From: Ficedula albicollis
Taxonomy: Eukaryota; Chordata; Aves; Passeriformes; Muscicapidae
NCBI RefSeq assembly: GCF_000247815.1
Contig: NC_021673.1
Coordinates: 111,468,766 to 111,532,765, forward strand
Direction of reading: 5' to 3'
Length of the DNA: 64,000 nucleotides
The translations under genes were made by a program, and so were the position numbers. Below, piece after piece: positions 27,486 to 38,993 of this stretch. Position 1 is the stretch's first letter. Every line of letters begins with the position of its first letter. The notes below the pieces were generated by a model, which saw only the letters and a program-made list of their open reading frames with translations, did not search any database and was not told the DNA's origin.

Positions 27486-28300
27486 TTTTCTTTTTGTTTT
27501 GATGAGGCAAGGGTGGAAATGCAAAGGAATGGAATTAATGTATTCCCAGTTGTATTTAAAGTCAAATTGAAAAAAAGAAATTAAAGAAAAAAAATTCAAG
27601 ACTTTTGCCAGAAGCTGTCTCATACCTCATGGAAAATCACAAATATAAACAGGGCTTCATTCTAATACCTTTGAATATGTCAGAGAAAATAGATTCCTGT
27701 AGATTTAAATAAGTTAAGAATCTGTTTTCTCATCATGTTGGATCCATTGTTACTGAAGATGAAATTTAAATAGGTTAGGAACTAATAATAATTAGAATGG
27801 TAAATGTTGCCTCCTATGGTATTCTATGTAATATGAAGTTCATTTTGTTGAAATGCATACAAGATTTTATTCTGTTATACCTTCTCTGAAGTCAATAAAT
27901 TTACTTCAGCTAAGAACTTGGGTTTGTAAAATAGCTTACATAGAAAGATATGGTGTCTTGCTTTTCCTCCTGTCTTTACAGTGTAATGAGATTTCCATTT
28001 TGTCTTGACCAGTCTTTTCTCTGACCAGGGTTCTGTTCAGATAAGCTTATTTTCTCTTTTAAAATTCAGTAACAGTCTGGGTTTATTACTCCTGCATGTC
28101 TGATATTCATTTCCACTTTGTACTTATGCATCTTTCTCAGTACTAAAATGTATCTTTATTTCCTCTCCACAAATGTCAATTTTCATATGACCTGGTACTG
28201 ATGTAAAATTTTTGCTTAGAAATGTGTATGTATCTCATTGTTAAGGCGAGCCACCCAAAGCAAAATCAGCTGAGAATCATTCCTGTTTTAGCTTCTTGCT
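27486..28300. other. Unassigned sequence between two microsatellites
   Basis: No gene or transposon was recognised between the CTCTT array and the TA-rich array. Confidence 0.5.
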
Positions 28301-28302
28301 TA

Positions 28303-28650
28303 CTTATATATATATACATATATATGTATATGTATATACTTATATAGATATACATATATATACATATATATATACATATATATATACATATATATATACA
28401 TATATATATACATATATATATACATATATATATACATATATATATACATATATATATACATATATATATACATATATATATACATATATATATACATATA
28501 TATATACATATATATATACATATATATATACATATATATATACATATATATATACATATATATATACATATATATATACATATATATATACATATATATA
28601 TACATATATATACATATATATATACACACACACATATATAGTATATACAT
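28303..28650. repeat. TA-rich array with about 20 perfect 12-bp CATATATATATA units
   Basis: C residues fall at exact 12-bp spacing from 28363 to 28603, giving 20 perfect units of CATATATATATA. They are flanked on each side by 10-bp units (C at 28353 and 28613) and by irregular TATATG and CACACA variants. All six frames remain open across much of it. These give Ile/Tyr/Cys-rich or Ile/Tyr/Thr-rich strings that are not genes. Confidence 0.95.
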
Positions 28651-28654
28651 AGAT

Positions 28655-28678
28655 ATATACTATATGTATATAGTATAT
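28655..28678. repeat. Perfect inverted repeat at the array edge (10-bp stem)
   Basis: ATATACTATA at 28655-28664 is followed by TGTA and the exact reverse complement TATAGTATAT. It lies just right of the 12-bp array and could extrude as a cruciform in supercoiled DNA. Confidence 0.8.
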
Positions 28679-31600
28679 TTTTACTTCTGTTAATGCATAA
28701 TGGTTTTGTATACATATGTATTTCCCTTCTCAAAAACTGAAGTATGAATTCCAATCTTCATGTTTATTGTGGTCCAATACTTGCTGTCCCAGTACTGAAT
28801 TTCTTAAAACCTTGTACATTGTTTCTTATACGTGGGCACTGTTTTCACTTAGTTCATCCATCAGAGTTCTTCACTCTCTTTTTTAATATCTTTTACATAT
28901 GCTCTCTCAGTGGAGCATTATATGCACTATATATGAATAACAAACGTTTTTTTCGGTGTTGAGATGAGTAAACACTAACTCATTTCTTTGCCTTGTATTC
29001 TTATATCGAATTTTTAACTATGTTTGGTTAAAAACATGCTAAAATCCACCAGTATTTTCCCACCTCTTCTGGAGTACAGAGGTTTTTCATGCAGTGTGTG
29101 AAAAATGTGATGCTCTAGAAGAAGATAAATATGACTATATGTGGAGTTGCAGTGGCTTGATTAATTTTGCATCAACATCTTGTTTGGTAAATAATATACT
29201 TATTGCTCCTTTTAGAATATTTTCAGGATAATAATTTTTACATTGTAGACATACCTTTTTAGGACTAAAACTTGTATTAAAAGAGAGTAAATACTGCTAC
29301 TGGATAATGTTATCTGTGTAACATATTACCCAAAAATAGCTTCTGACTTCCATTTAATTCAAAGCTGATATATCAGGTATGAAGACTTCTTATTCCTGAC
29401 TGTTCTAAAACATTTTGAATGTTACATTCATAAGAGAAATTTATGGAGGAAAAAAAATAAGGAAAATTGTCCTCTTCCAGAAGAGGAAGTGATTTTTAAA
29501 TAAGATGATATTGCTTCTGCCTACCTGACTAGACTCCTGCTCTACTGTGAGTCTAATCCTATTTCAACAATTCATGTCAGTGTGATATTGTGAATTCTCG
29601 CTTGCTTTCAGGTTTATACAACATCTAAATACATTATTTTGAATGTATGCCTCTTCTAATATTTATTGTTACAGCCTTGGCCAGGAATAGATTAATGTAC
29701 TTGAGTTTATTGAATTCTATCAAACATTAAAAATATTATTTATGTTATTAAATTCTACCTCATGAGCAGGAGTCCACTACTGCTGAACTCAATTACATGA
29801 ACATTTTTAGATAAATAATAAATAGATTGGGAAACTAATTGAACTCTCACCTTTGGGTTTCTTTTTCATTCAAAAATACATTAATATTTACAAATTTACA
29901 TTTACAAATTATATGAGAAAAAACCTCTACACTTGAAAATGTGGGAAAATCCCTAGGTTTTTTTGAAGATTGAAAAGGAAAAAAAATTGCAGTAAATAAA
30001 TATTTAAATAATCATTACTAACATATAGCAATTGACTTGCTATTTAATGACCGAATTGAAAGACTGTGCTTTTTTAAATATATACTTTTTGATAAATCTG
30101 TCATTTATTTGTGGTTAGTGACCAATTTCAGGCAATTTTGAATGCAGAAACTATTCCATTAAGTTATAAATTCATTAAACTCCCTGTACATAAGATGACA
30201 TAATATGAGAAATCTTTGAAGCACTCCATAATTAAAGCTTCTAACATGTAATAACCTGGCTGTATGTTTGACAGTTTTTCACACACATTAAAGTTTAGAG
30301 CCCTGCAAAATGTTGTGTAAATAACAAATTCATTTCTAATGTCTCAATTTTAAAGTCATTCAGATAGAAAGGATCATGACTGCAATAAATTTATATTCTA
30401 ATCCTTGAGTTCAGTGCCTTCCTGTTATTTTGAAGGGCAAGGGTCATAATGCATTTTCAGCGTCTATTAAATCACCAGGAATTTACTATATTAACTATAT
30501 ACAGTTGATAATGTTACAGAAGTATTACATACACTGTCAAAGTGTGAAAAAATGGCTCCTCCTGGTTTGATTTCTTTTGGGATTTGCTTTTCTACGATGC
30601 TCTTAGGCCTAGATGGCCAAAAGCTTTTTCTGCTTTGTGCATTTAAGCAGTTCTGAGAAGTGCAGCTCACTCTGCAAATCGCATCAGCTCATCAGGCTGA
30701 CCTGGGATTGACCACAGGACCCATGGCAGGATGATGTCTGTTCTCTGTTTCTGGGTCAGTCAGCTTTAAGAACTGCTTTAGTGGAGACCAAAGGTGTCGG
30801 GCCTCTCTGTTGAAACACAGAGGAAAAACCTCACTGATTCTTCCCATTCATTGGCTGATTGGGCAGCTGGGCTAAAGAAAGTTGAAGAAATGATCTGTAT
30901 CCTTGCTTTTTTTCCTCTGTTTTTTTCCTCAAGAAAAATAATAATTTTGCAATTTAATGCATTAATTCTTGGAAATCAGGAGTTGAAAAACTTACAGCTT
31001 TCTCCAGCAGATTTTCTCTAAGCTGGGTTTTCACTTGCAGTGATAACTCAGCTTTCTTCCTGACTATATTTTTCTGAAGTTCTCATTATTGGGTCACCAA
31101 TGCCTCATGATAATTGGAGACAAATATGCATGATTTCTAATACTGCTGAATCTTAATTTTTTTATTTCAACATTTTAGGTCATCCTATTGGAAGAGCTGA
31201 ACAGATGAAAGTGACAAAACACCAGAAATATTCTAGTGAAGTTACAGAGTTAAATGAATGACTTGATGGGTGACATCAGCATTTAGCTCCGTTGTACCTA
31301 CAGATGCTGGTTCAAAAAGTCATGCATCAGCTTACTTGGTCACTGGATATTCCTGAACCATGGGAGGTTTTTTTTAAGTCATAGCTAAGTCAAGAAAAAT
31401 GATCAGCCTGAAACTGAAATATACAATGTAATATATATTCTTCCCCCTATTTATCTCTCTGAAGTAATAAGACCATTAGACAAAACCTAAATATAAGAAG
31501 TGAGTTTTAAGTTCATTGACTCAGTTAGTTTAGCAGCTGGACAATAGCAGGGTAATAAAGTTCAGATAAAATTCCTGTTTGATAAATATTGTCATACATT

Positions 31601-31738
31601 TGTTCTTGGCATTTTTCTTCATTATACATTTTGAAAGTTTCCATGACACATTCCTTTATAAACAATTCTTTATATTGGCAAGTGATGGGGGAAAAAACCC
31701 TACTTGAAAAAAATGCAATGTATTTTTATTTTAATATA
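28679..31738. other. Unassigned AT-rich sequence, no gene seen
   Basis: Only short open frames are present and no transposon was recognised. A somewhat less AT-rich patch at about 30540-30860 has no recognisable domain. Confidence 0.5.
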
Positions 31739-32157
31739 ACATTTAAATTTTACTTTTTAATTACTCTGCACTGTGTACATGGATACAGTCATACAAAATA
31801 CATGAGAACTCTAAAGCAGTGTTTTGAAATCAAATGCAATATGTCTATATAATATTTATTATAAAATATAGTGATTTATTCTAAAATTTAATACACAATT
31901 CATTCACTTGTTTTCTAAATCTTCAGTATACATAGGCATGTATTTGAACATTTAAATTTTACTTTTTAATTACTCTGCACTGTGTACATGGATACAGTCA
32001 TACAAAATACATGAGAACTCTAAAGCAGTGTTTTGAAATCAAATGCAATATGTCTATATAATATTTATTATAAAATATAGTGATTTATTTATTCTAAAAT
32101 TTAATACACAATTCACTTGTTTTCTAAATCTTCAGTATACATAGGCATGTATTTGAA
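31739..32157. repeat. Tandem duplication, period about 209 bp, two copies
   Basis: ACATTTAAATTTTACTTTTT occurs at 31739 and 31948, and the copies run to GGCATGTATTTGAA. I see no substitutions. The copies differ by two 4-bp indels at short tandem motifs: one extra TTTA in copy 2 and one extra ATTC in copy 1. Confidence 0.94.
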
Positions 32158-32512
32158 TGTACAATCTTTCCCTTTGTTCTTATTAAATCAAAGCATGTGG
32201 TGGGAAAAATGAAAGTAGGGAATGGTCATCATTCAAACACATGTGACCCATTTTTCTTTTCTTTAAAATCTGAGTGTATTTGATCTCAGTAAAAACATTT
32301 TGTTATATTAAGGAATAGAAGCTACTCAATAAGGCAACAGATTTATTTTGAAAATCAGTGAATTTTAAGATAATAAACTTTAACCAAGCTAGTGATTTTT
32401 TATTTAAGTCTTTCCAAAGTGTTTGAGGATGCTTTTAAGTGCAGGAAGAAGGATTCCTTATTTTTAGTGTATCTTACTGATGCTGATATTGGAATTTGTC
32501 TTCATCAATACC
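32158..32512. other. Unassigned sequence
   Basis: No gene or repeat family was recognised between the 209-bp duplication and the gap-flank duplication. Confidence 0.5.
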
Positions 32513-33090
32513 TGCTCTTGTTTACACCTAGCTGAGAAGACTCAGTTATTTCTAAGGCAGAAGNNNNNNNNNNNNNNNNNNNNNNNNNNNNNNNNNNNNN
32601 NNNNNNNTGTAGGACATTCTTTGAGGTTTTGTGTCGCTGTTCATTTATAATCATGTACTTTCTTAAGCAAAGATTTTGTAAGGCTGTAGGTTGAAGATTT
32701 CTATCCCAGTTAAATGCTGTAGGCATAGAATTAAAAAATGTATAAACCTGATTAAAAACTATGTTTACGATACATATAAAGATCAGGAATTTACAAAATT
32801 AATATTAAATAANTGCTCTTGTTTACACCTAGCTGAGAAGACTCAGTTGGTGATTTCTAAGGCAGAAGTGAGATGCTGCTGTAGGACATTCTTTGAGGTT
32901 TTGTGTCGCTGTTCATTCATAATCATGTACTTTCTTAAGCAAAGATTTTGTAAGGCTGTAAGTTGAAGATTTCTATCCCAGTTAAATGCTGTAGGCATAG
33001 AATTAAAAAATGTATAAACCTGATTAAAAACTATGTTTACGATACATATAAAGATCAGGAATTTACAAAATTAATATTAAATAATAAAAA
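32513..33090. repeat. Duplicated flank around assembly gaps (offset 301 bp)
   Basis: TGCTCTTGTTTACACCTAGC occurs at 32513 and again at 32814, immediately after a single N at 32813. The two copies are nearly identical through AATATTAAATAA. Copy 1 is interrupted by a 44-N gap (32564-32607) at a place where copy 2 has only about 11 bp. A lone N between two copies is typical of two contig ends that overlap but were not merged, so this is probably one locus shown twice. Confidence 0.9.
32564..32607. other. Assembly gap (44 N)
   Basis: This is a run of 44 ambiguous bases. The parallel copy at 32814-33090 suggests the true missing sequence is about a dozen bases. Confidence 0.98.
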
Positions 33091-33154
33091 TATAAATATC
33101 TTAATGATATGTTAATTTATATAAGATATGGTTTATAAAATATATTTAATACAA

Positions 33155-34147
33155 GTAATAAAATTTATTTAACATATAAATAAAATATATTTAATATGCA
33201 AATAATATATTAATAATAACAATTTTGATAGAGAAAAAGATATGTATTAATGTTGCTTTACATTGATTTTCTTGTATGATAAATATCAAAGGAAAATTTT
33301 AAAAGGTTTATAGTTAATTGTAAGTTACTTAATTTTTTATTAATAGGTGTCCTCTCTGTAGATATACTTAATACATGTATTTTATATGTATACATATATA
33401 TATAATGAATATATATAAATCATATAATGATATGTTACTTAATAGCAACTTAAACTATTTGAATATATTATAAAGCCAGACATTTGATAATGTTTTGAGA
33501 AGATATTTCCTTACCAGTTGAGATAGAAATAAATTGCTAGTGCCCTAAAATAAATTTAAAAGCCAGTAAATAAATATTGGAAATAAATACTGATTATTAA
33601 TTACAAGAAAAAAATTTAAAACTAGAGCATTTAACAATTCATTATTATATGAGTAATAAAATTTATTTAGCATATGAATAAAATATATTTAATATGCAAA
33701 TAATATATTAATAATAACAATTTTGATAGAGAAAAAGATATGTATTAATGTTGCTTTACATTGATTTTCTTGTATGATAAATATCAAAGGAAAATTTTAA
33801 AAGGTTTATAGTTAATTGTAAGTTACTTAATTTTTTATTAATAGGTGTCCTCTCTGTAGATATACTTAATACATGTATTTTATATGTATACATATATATA
33901 TAATGAATATATATAAATCATATAATGATATGTTACTTAATAGCAACTTAAACTATTTGAATATATTATAAAGCCAGACATTTGATAATGTTTTGAGAAG
34001 ATATTTCCTTACCAGTTGAGATAGAAATAAATTGCTAGTGCCCTAAAATAAATTTAAAAGCCAGTAAATAAATATTGGAAATAAATACTGATTATTAATT
34101 ACAAGAAAAAAATTTAAAACTAGAGCATTTAACAATTCATTATTATG
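33155..34147. repeat. Tandem duplication, period 498 bp, two nearly identical copies
   Basis: GTAATAAAATTTATTTA occurs at 33155 and 33653. The copies run through the same TA-rich motifs and end in TTAACAATTCATTATTAT. I see only about two substitutions (AACATATAAAT versus AGCATATGAAT). The unit is extremely AT-rich and carries a short TATATA core. No coding content is visible. Confidence 0.94.
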
Positions 34148-34900
34148 CCTTAACTTTTATGGATAATTCATGCTTAATATGAAAAATTAGGAAGCCTAAA
34201 AAATAAACCATAGTTATTTTGATCATATTATGCTTTGAAAATATCTTAAGCTACCTACTTGTCTTACAATGTTAGAGAGTGACATACCACAAAACTTTAG
34301 AAAAAATCTTTTCCATTCCAAAGAAGTTACTTTACAGTTACTTCTACAGAACACTGCACAGACCAGATGTAAAATTTTTATCTAAAAAATTATACTCAGT
34401 GTTAATTATTGTACTGAAAGAAATATAAATGCTCTTCTTTCAGGAAATAAGGTAACACTTAGGCACAGGCATGAGGGCAAAACAATCATGTGGAGAAAGC
34501 ATTGTCCCATATGTCCCTATCGCTTGCAAATCTTTTTACATCTTCATTGGAAGCATTTGGCACAAGACCAGCAAGATCTGCTGAAAACATCGGACTCCAA
34601 AAGCAAAAAATATGTTTAAGTTTTTATAGCCCTTTTATGATGTCATTTTCAGTGTTCTACCCTCAAATAAAATCTTTGTGTAATGGGATGTATGGAAATA
34701 ACTTCTGTCTTCTAACTTATTCAGTGTTTTCTGTTTTTTGCTTTTTAAAGCCAAAAGGAAGTTGTTGCTGTTGTGTTAGATCCAGGCAGATGTTGTATAC
34801 TGTAGTGGTTTCAAGTGCATCAGCATGCAACACCCTGTACAACAGAAAGATTTTCAAGATTGTTGAACAATATTAGAATCACAGAGATTATTAGCCTTCA
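34148..34900. other. Unassigned sequence
   Basis: A 128-codon open frame from 34490 to 34876 shows no recognisable domain. I do not call it a gene. Confidence 0.45.
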
Positions 34901-35000
34901 TATAATTCTGCAAAAAATAGTGAAGTTGAGAAGCTCAATTTAAGGAAAAATAGCTCTATAATTCTGCAAAAAATAGTGAAGTTGAGAAGCTCAATTTATT
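34901..35000. repeat. Tandem duplication, period 56 bp, nearly two copies
   Basis: TATAATTCTGCAAAAAATAG occurs at 34901 and 34957. The shared 42 bp, ending GAAGCTCAATTTA, look identical. Confidence 0.92.
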
Positions 35001-37983
35001 TGTCTCAATCTGTTCCTAACATGGTATTAAATTGAGATTCAGCGCCTCAAACCACAAGGTTTTTTTTGATCCATTTACTTCTTATAGGAGGCTACAGAAG
35101 AAGAACGTTTACATAGATTCAAAACATTATTTAAGAAATCATGGTGAAAAATTACAATGGAATTCCTAAATACAAGGCACTTCTGATTGTCATCCCTGAT
35201 ATAAGATTGCCACGTCTTGAAAAAGAAGGCTACATCCCTTTTTCTCTTTCTTTTCATTTGCTACAAAGCAACTTGATTTTATTTTTTTTTAAATATATAT
35301 TGCTTTGATATAAACTTGCCAGTTCTTCTGGCACAGTATTTTAGTTTTCTGAATATAAAATGTAAGGAAAGCTACACTTACTTCATTATGGAAAGCTGAC
35401 CTGCAAAGTTTTTAAGTTGAATAAATGAAGCTAAATTAACCAGAAATTTGCTGATTTTAGAAAACTTTTCATGAAAAGTGTATGTCATCAGAAAGATTAA
35501 AGAAGATAAAGCACAGGAAAGATAAATCATATAGTAAAGTTAGGAAAGGAAAATGGAAGCTAATGAAATTTTGAAATTACAAATTGAAGTTGACTTTTGA
35601 TCTATGTTGTTTTTTCTCTCAATGCAAATTTTTAATTCTGTTCAAGGGAAATAAGGCTTAGGATTGCTCAATTTTTAACTTTCAAGTAGAGCATTGATCA
35701 TACTCAGTTTGATTTAAAATTCCATTATTTTGATTGGCACATAAAGAATGACATTTAGCCAGAATATCTCCTGTGAATGTTTGGCATACTCTTTCTCCTG
35801 TCTTTGAAATCCTGCAGAATTACAGGATTAGTGTGATAACAAGCCACCCATACAGTGATTCAGCAGTTCAAGGATTGTCTTCTCCTCTGCCAGAGTCTGT
35901 ATATCAAAGATCATGAGATAATTGCATTCAGCAGCAGCACGGAGCATTCAGCCCCACTGGTCACAAAATCCTCCCTTGGGGTTGATATTAGTGAGCAGAC
36001 ATGGTATTCAGCACTTCTGCAGAGCAGAAACTTTTGTGAAGTGTGGGCATCCATCAAAAATTAATTTTGAAATAGAACTGCTTCCAAAAAGAAGAAAGGA
36101 AAGTGTGATCTTTTGTTGAAAAACTTTAAAAACTTAACTATGGACTCTTAGCTGGACAGCTACAAATTGTTCACAACAGTTCAAAGCCTTGCTTTCTTTA
36201 AATTCTCGTTAAAAGGGAAAAGGGTCTCAATTAGGTGCTGAAATGGATCATTAGGGTCCAGAATAGGGATACTTTTTTTCCTGTATCGGCTCTAAAACTA
36301 TCATCAGAAAGTGTAGACAGTAATCTAAAATACTCTGCCTCTTCTCTTTATTAATGTAGTAGTATTCATTCCAAAAAGTCTTTCTTTCATTTGCAAGCTG
36401 TTACTTTTCTCATTAAATTTATGCATAAGGTCAAATTGTGAAAATCTTATAACTCTGTAGTTATACTTCTGCTAAGAGAGATACTAAAAGACACAAATAA
36501 CTGTTTTTTAAAATATTGTTAAAATTAGTGTATGTAGAAGCACGCTCTTTCAACTGACATTATTAACCAAATGAAAATTTTCTGCATGATGAACTTTTCT
36601 TAAGAAAAAATTGTTTTATGGAAGAGTTGCTAAAACTGATAATAGCTTCGTGTTGGTGACTTTTTAATAGTCAATGGATACTTAAAATGAACAAAATAAA
36701 CGTGTGACAGGAAGGGAAAACCATAAAAGAATATGTGAATTTGTTTTAAGCTGTTACTTAGGTATTAGTTTCCTGGCTTATTTTAGGGTGATAACTATTG
36801 CCCCCTTCTGATATGAGTTAGACAGAGCCCTCATTTCCTCAGCATGTGGTAGCTCTCAAAACTTTCAGAAAATGTATTCTGGCTTCTCTCTTTCTATCTG
36901 CAATGTAAAAATGGAACAATTTTCATCAAAACTCAGACCATTGTACATTGAGAAATGTTCCACTGGAAATGTGGGCTTTTGCTTCCACGCATATCTTTAT
37001 TCCCTTTAAAGCATCTTAGAAAAAGATCACTATGCTTTTTTGGGGTGCCCTTCTTTTTATTTCTTATCTAGCGAAAAAAATGTTATCTTCTCATTAGGAA
37101 GTTATTAGCAAAAGATCATGTGTAAGAAGAATATTAACCAAGTATCACCTTAGATATTTAATTTTAAGAAAAGCATAAATAAAGCTCCTTCTTATACTGA
37201 ACAGAACCAATTCTTTTTCCCTAGATCTGATAAAGCACTCTTTAGCCTGATTGTTGATATTAAACTGGAGGTCTAACAAAGCAGCGCTCAAAGACATGAA
37301 AATATCTGGAGAAACTGGTACCCTCCTTACAGGCAGCAAAGTCCAGTTTCATCTCATCACATTCCAACCTCGGTGTGCTTTGAGGCACTTGCAAGGGCAA
37401 GTAGAGGACAGGGTGGGAAACTGCTTGTACAAATCTAGTTCCTGTTCTCTGGAACCAGAAATAAGAGTATAGCTGCAATTTAAGTAAAGCTGTGGTCAAA
37501 GAGAGAAGATTTAATTCAACTGAGATTTAAGTAAATATCAAAGATATAATAGTGTTAGGAGCATTTATCAAAGATGGCAGGCTGTGAGAGGTGCATTTAA
37601 TGTTTTCCTAAAATTAAAACCTGATTTATTGATTCAGTGTGTAGAAGAAGTCAGGAATCTCCCCACTCCAGAATTCAAAAACTGTGGTTTTGGCATTTTC
37701 TCACCATGTGTAGCGTACTCAAGCAACAGAAGGAAGGATTTGTGTCACTGCCTGGTCCTGTTTCCACCCTGCAAGAATCATAAAGCAAGTAGGGGGGTCT
37801 GGTCATGTACTGCCTCAGTACAGAGCAACATGTTCAACTCCCATGCCTACTGTTCAGTTGTCAGCTCCCACAGCTTTTGATCAACCCCTGTGTCAAGGCC
37901 CAGAACATCTGGTATAATTTGAACAAATGATTAAGTTAAAAATGGAATAGCAGGTTAGTCTTTTCAGCTCCTCATCCTTAGAT
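35001..37983. other. Unassigned sequence, no gene seen
   Basis: No recognised repeat family or coding region. Open frames are all short. Confidence 0.5.
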
Positions 37984-38093
37984 GTGTCTCTGTTTCTGTC
38001 ACTCCATCACTTTCAGCTTTCTTGCCATCACAGCAAGCGTGTCTCTGTTTCTGTCACTCCATCACTTTCAATTTTCTTGCCATCACAGCAAGA
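37984..38093. repeat. Tandem duplication, period 55 bp, two copies
   Basis: GTGTCTCTGTTTCTGTCACT occurs at 37984 and 38039, and both copies end in CATCACAGCAAG. Two adjacent-site differences (TCAGCTTTC versus TCAATTTTC) separate them. Confidence 0.93.
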
Positions 38094-38858
38094 TGACAGC
38101 TCTCTGTGATAGCATTGGCATGTTCATACTTTTTATGACAGTTGTTAACAAAACATAGCCTATTAGGATAAGATAGCTTAATTTTGAAGAATTTTGGCTT
38201 TTTGTCCTGCTTTTCATTCCACTTACCTAATCTCAGACAGAATTTCCTCTGAAAGTTTGAGCAGCTTTAAGGTCACTTGAAGGTCTATTAGCCCATCACA
38301 GCTGCCAGTATTAGATATTGGCAATGTTAATTATATTTCATGCACACAGAGCCATCCCAGCTCAATCAATTTATTAAGATATTGTGGCACAGTGTGCTCA
38401 ATTGCCATGCAGTGCTGTAAGAGAGTGGTTTGCAAACCCTGGAGGTGAGCCTGTAAGCGAGATGAGAGCAAAGGTCCCAGTGGCTTTGTTCAAGAAATGT
38501 CCCTTCAACCAGTGTCACAGAGAGCAGCAGCAGGTGAGTCAACATGCCAGCAGGCTGCCTGGAGAACCCTGTGACACCATAGCCCTGTCTCTGACTGGAA
38601 GTCTTTACAACTGCTTTACACAGCTTCCTTCATCTGTGCATGATGAGCATTTGCAGGCTGCTGCACAAAATTTAGCAGAATTACTTTCCTGAAAGGAACA
38701 GATTCTCACTAGGTATCAAATCCCATTACATTAAATTAAATCCAGTTTGAAATACCTTTCCTCCTCATTTGGCCATTCTAAGTTTTTAATTTCATCTAGA
38801 ATTACCTTTTTATTTTGCACTGAAGATCATTGGCAGAAACCAGGCTTACTAGGATTGT
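38094..38858. other. Unassigned sequence
   Basis: A 102-codon open frame at 38384-38692 lies in a locally less AT-rich patch but has no recognisable domain, so it is not called. Confidence 0.45.
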
Positions 38859-38993
38859 CCATGACGTAAGAGTATGCTTTTGTTTATCCCATTAATTACT
38901 CTTAGTTTGGTCTCTTCAGGGAGGGCCATGACGTAAGAGTATGCTTTTGTTTATCCCCTTAATTACTCTTAGTTTGGTTCTCTTCAGGGAGGA
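38859..38993. repeat. Tandem duplication, period about 67 bp, two copies
   Basis: CCATGACGTAAGAGTATGC occurs at 38859 and 38926, and both copies run to CTCTTCAGGGAGG. They differ by one substitution (ATCCCATT/ATCCCCTT) and a one-base insertion (GGTCTC/GGTTCTC). Each copy starts with TGACGTAA, which resembles a CRE/ATF half-palindrome. No regulatory role is shown. Confidence 0.92.

Noticed and set aside
25288..27623. Three minus-strand frames of more than 700 codons, rich in Arg, Glu and Lys
   Set aside because: These are translations of the CTCTT array in each frame with random ends. There is no coding signal outside the repeat.
991..28650. Possibility that the tandem arrays are CRISPR or another spacer-repeat system
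   Set aside because: The arrays are simple head-to-tail repeats without unique spacers, and the transposon content is that of a bird genome.
28266..28754. Ile/Tyr/Cys- and Ile/Tyr/Thr-rich frames on both strands
   Set aside because: These are translations of the CATATATATATA array.
38384..38692. 102-codon frame in a less AT-rich patch, considered as a possible exon
   Set aside because: It has no homologous domain I can name and no convincing splice-site arrangement. Composition alone is not enough.
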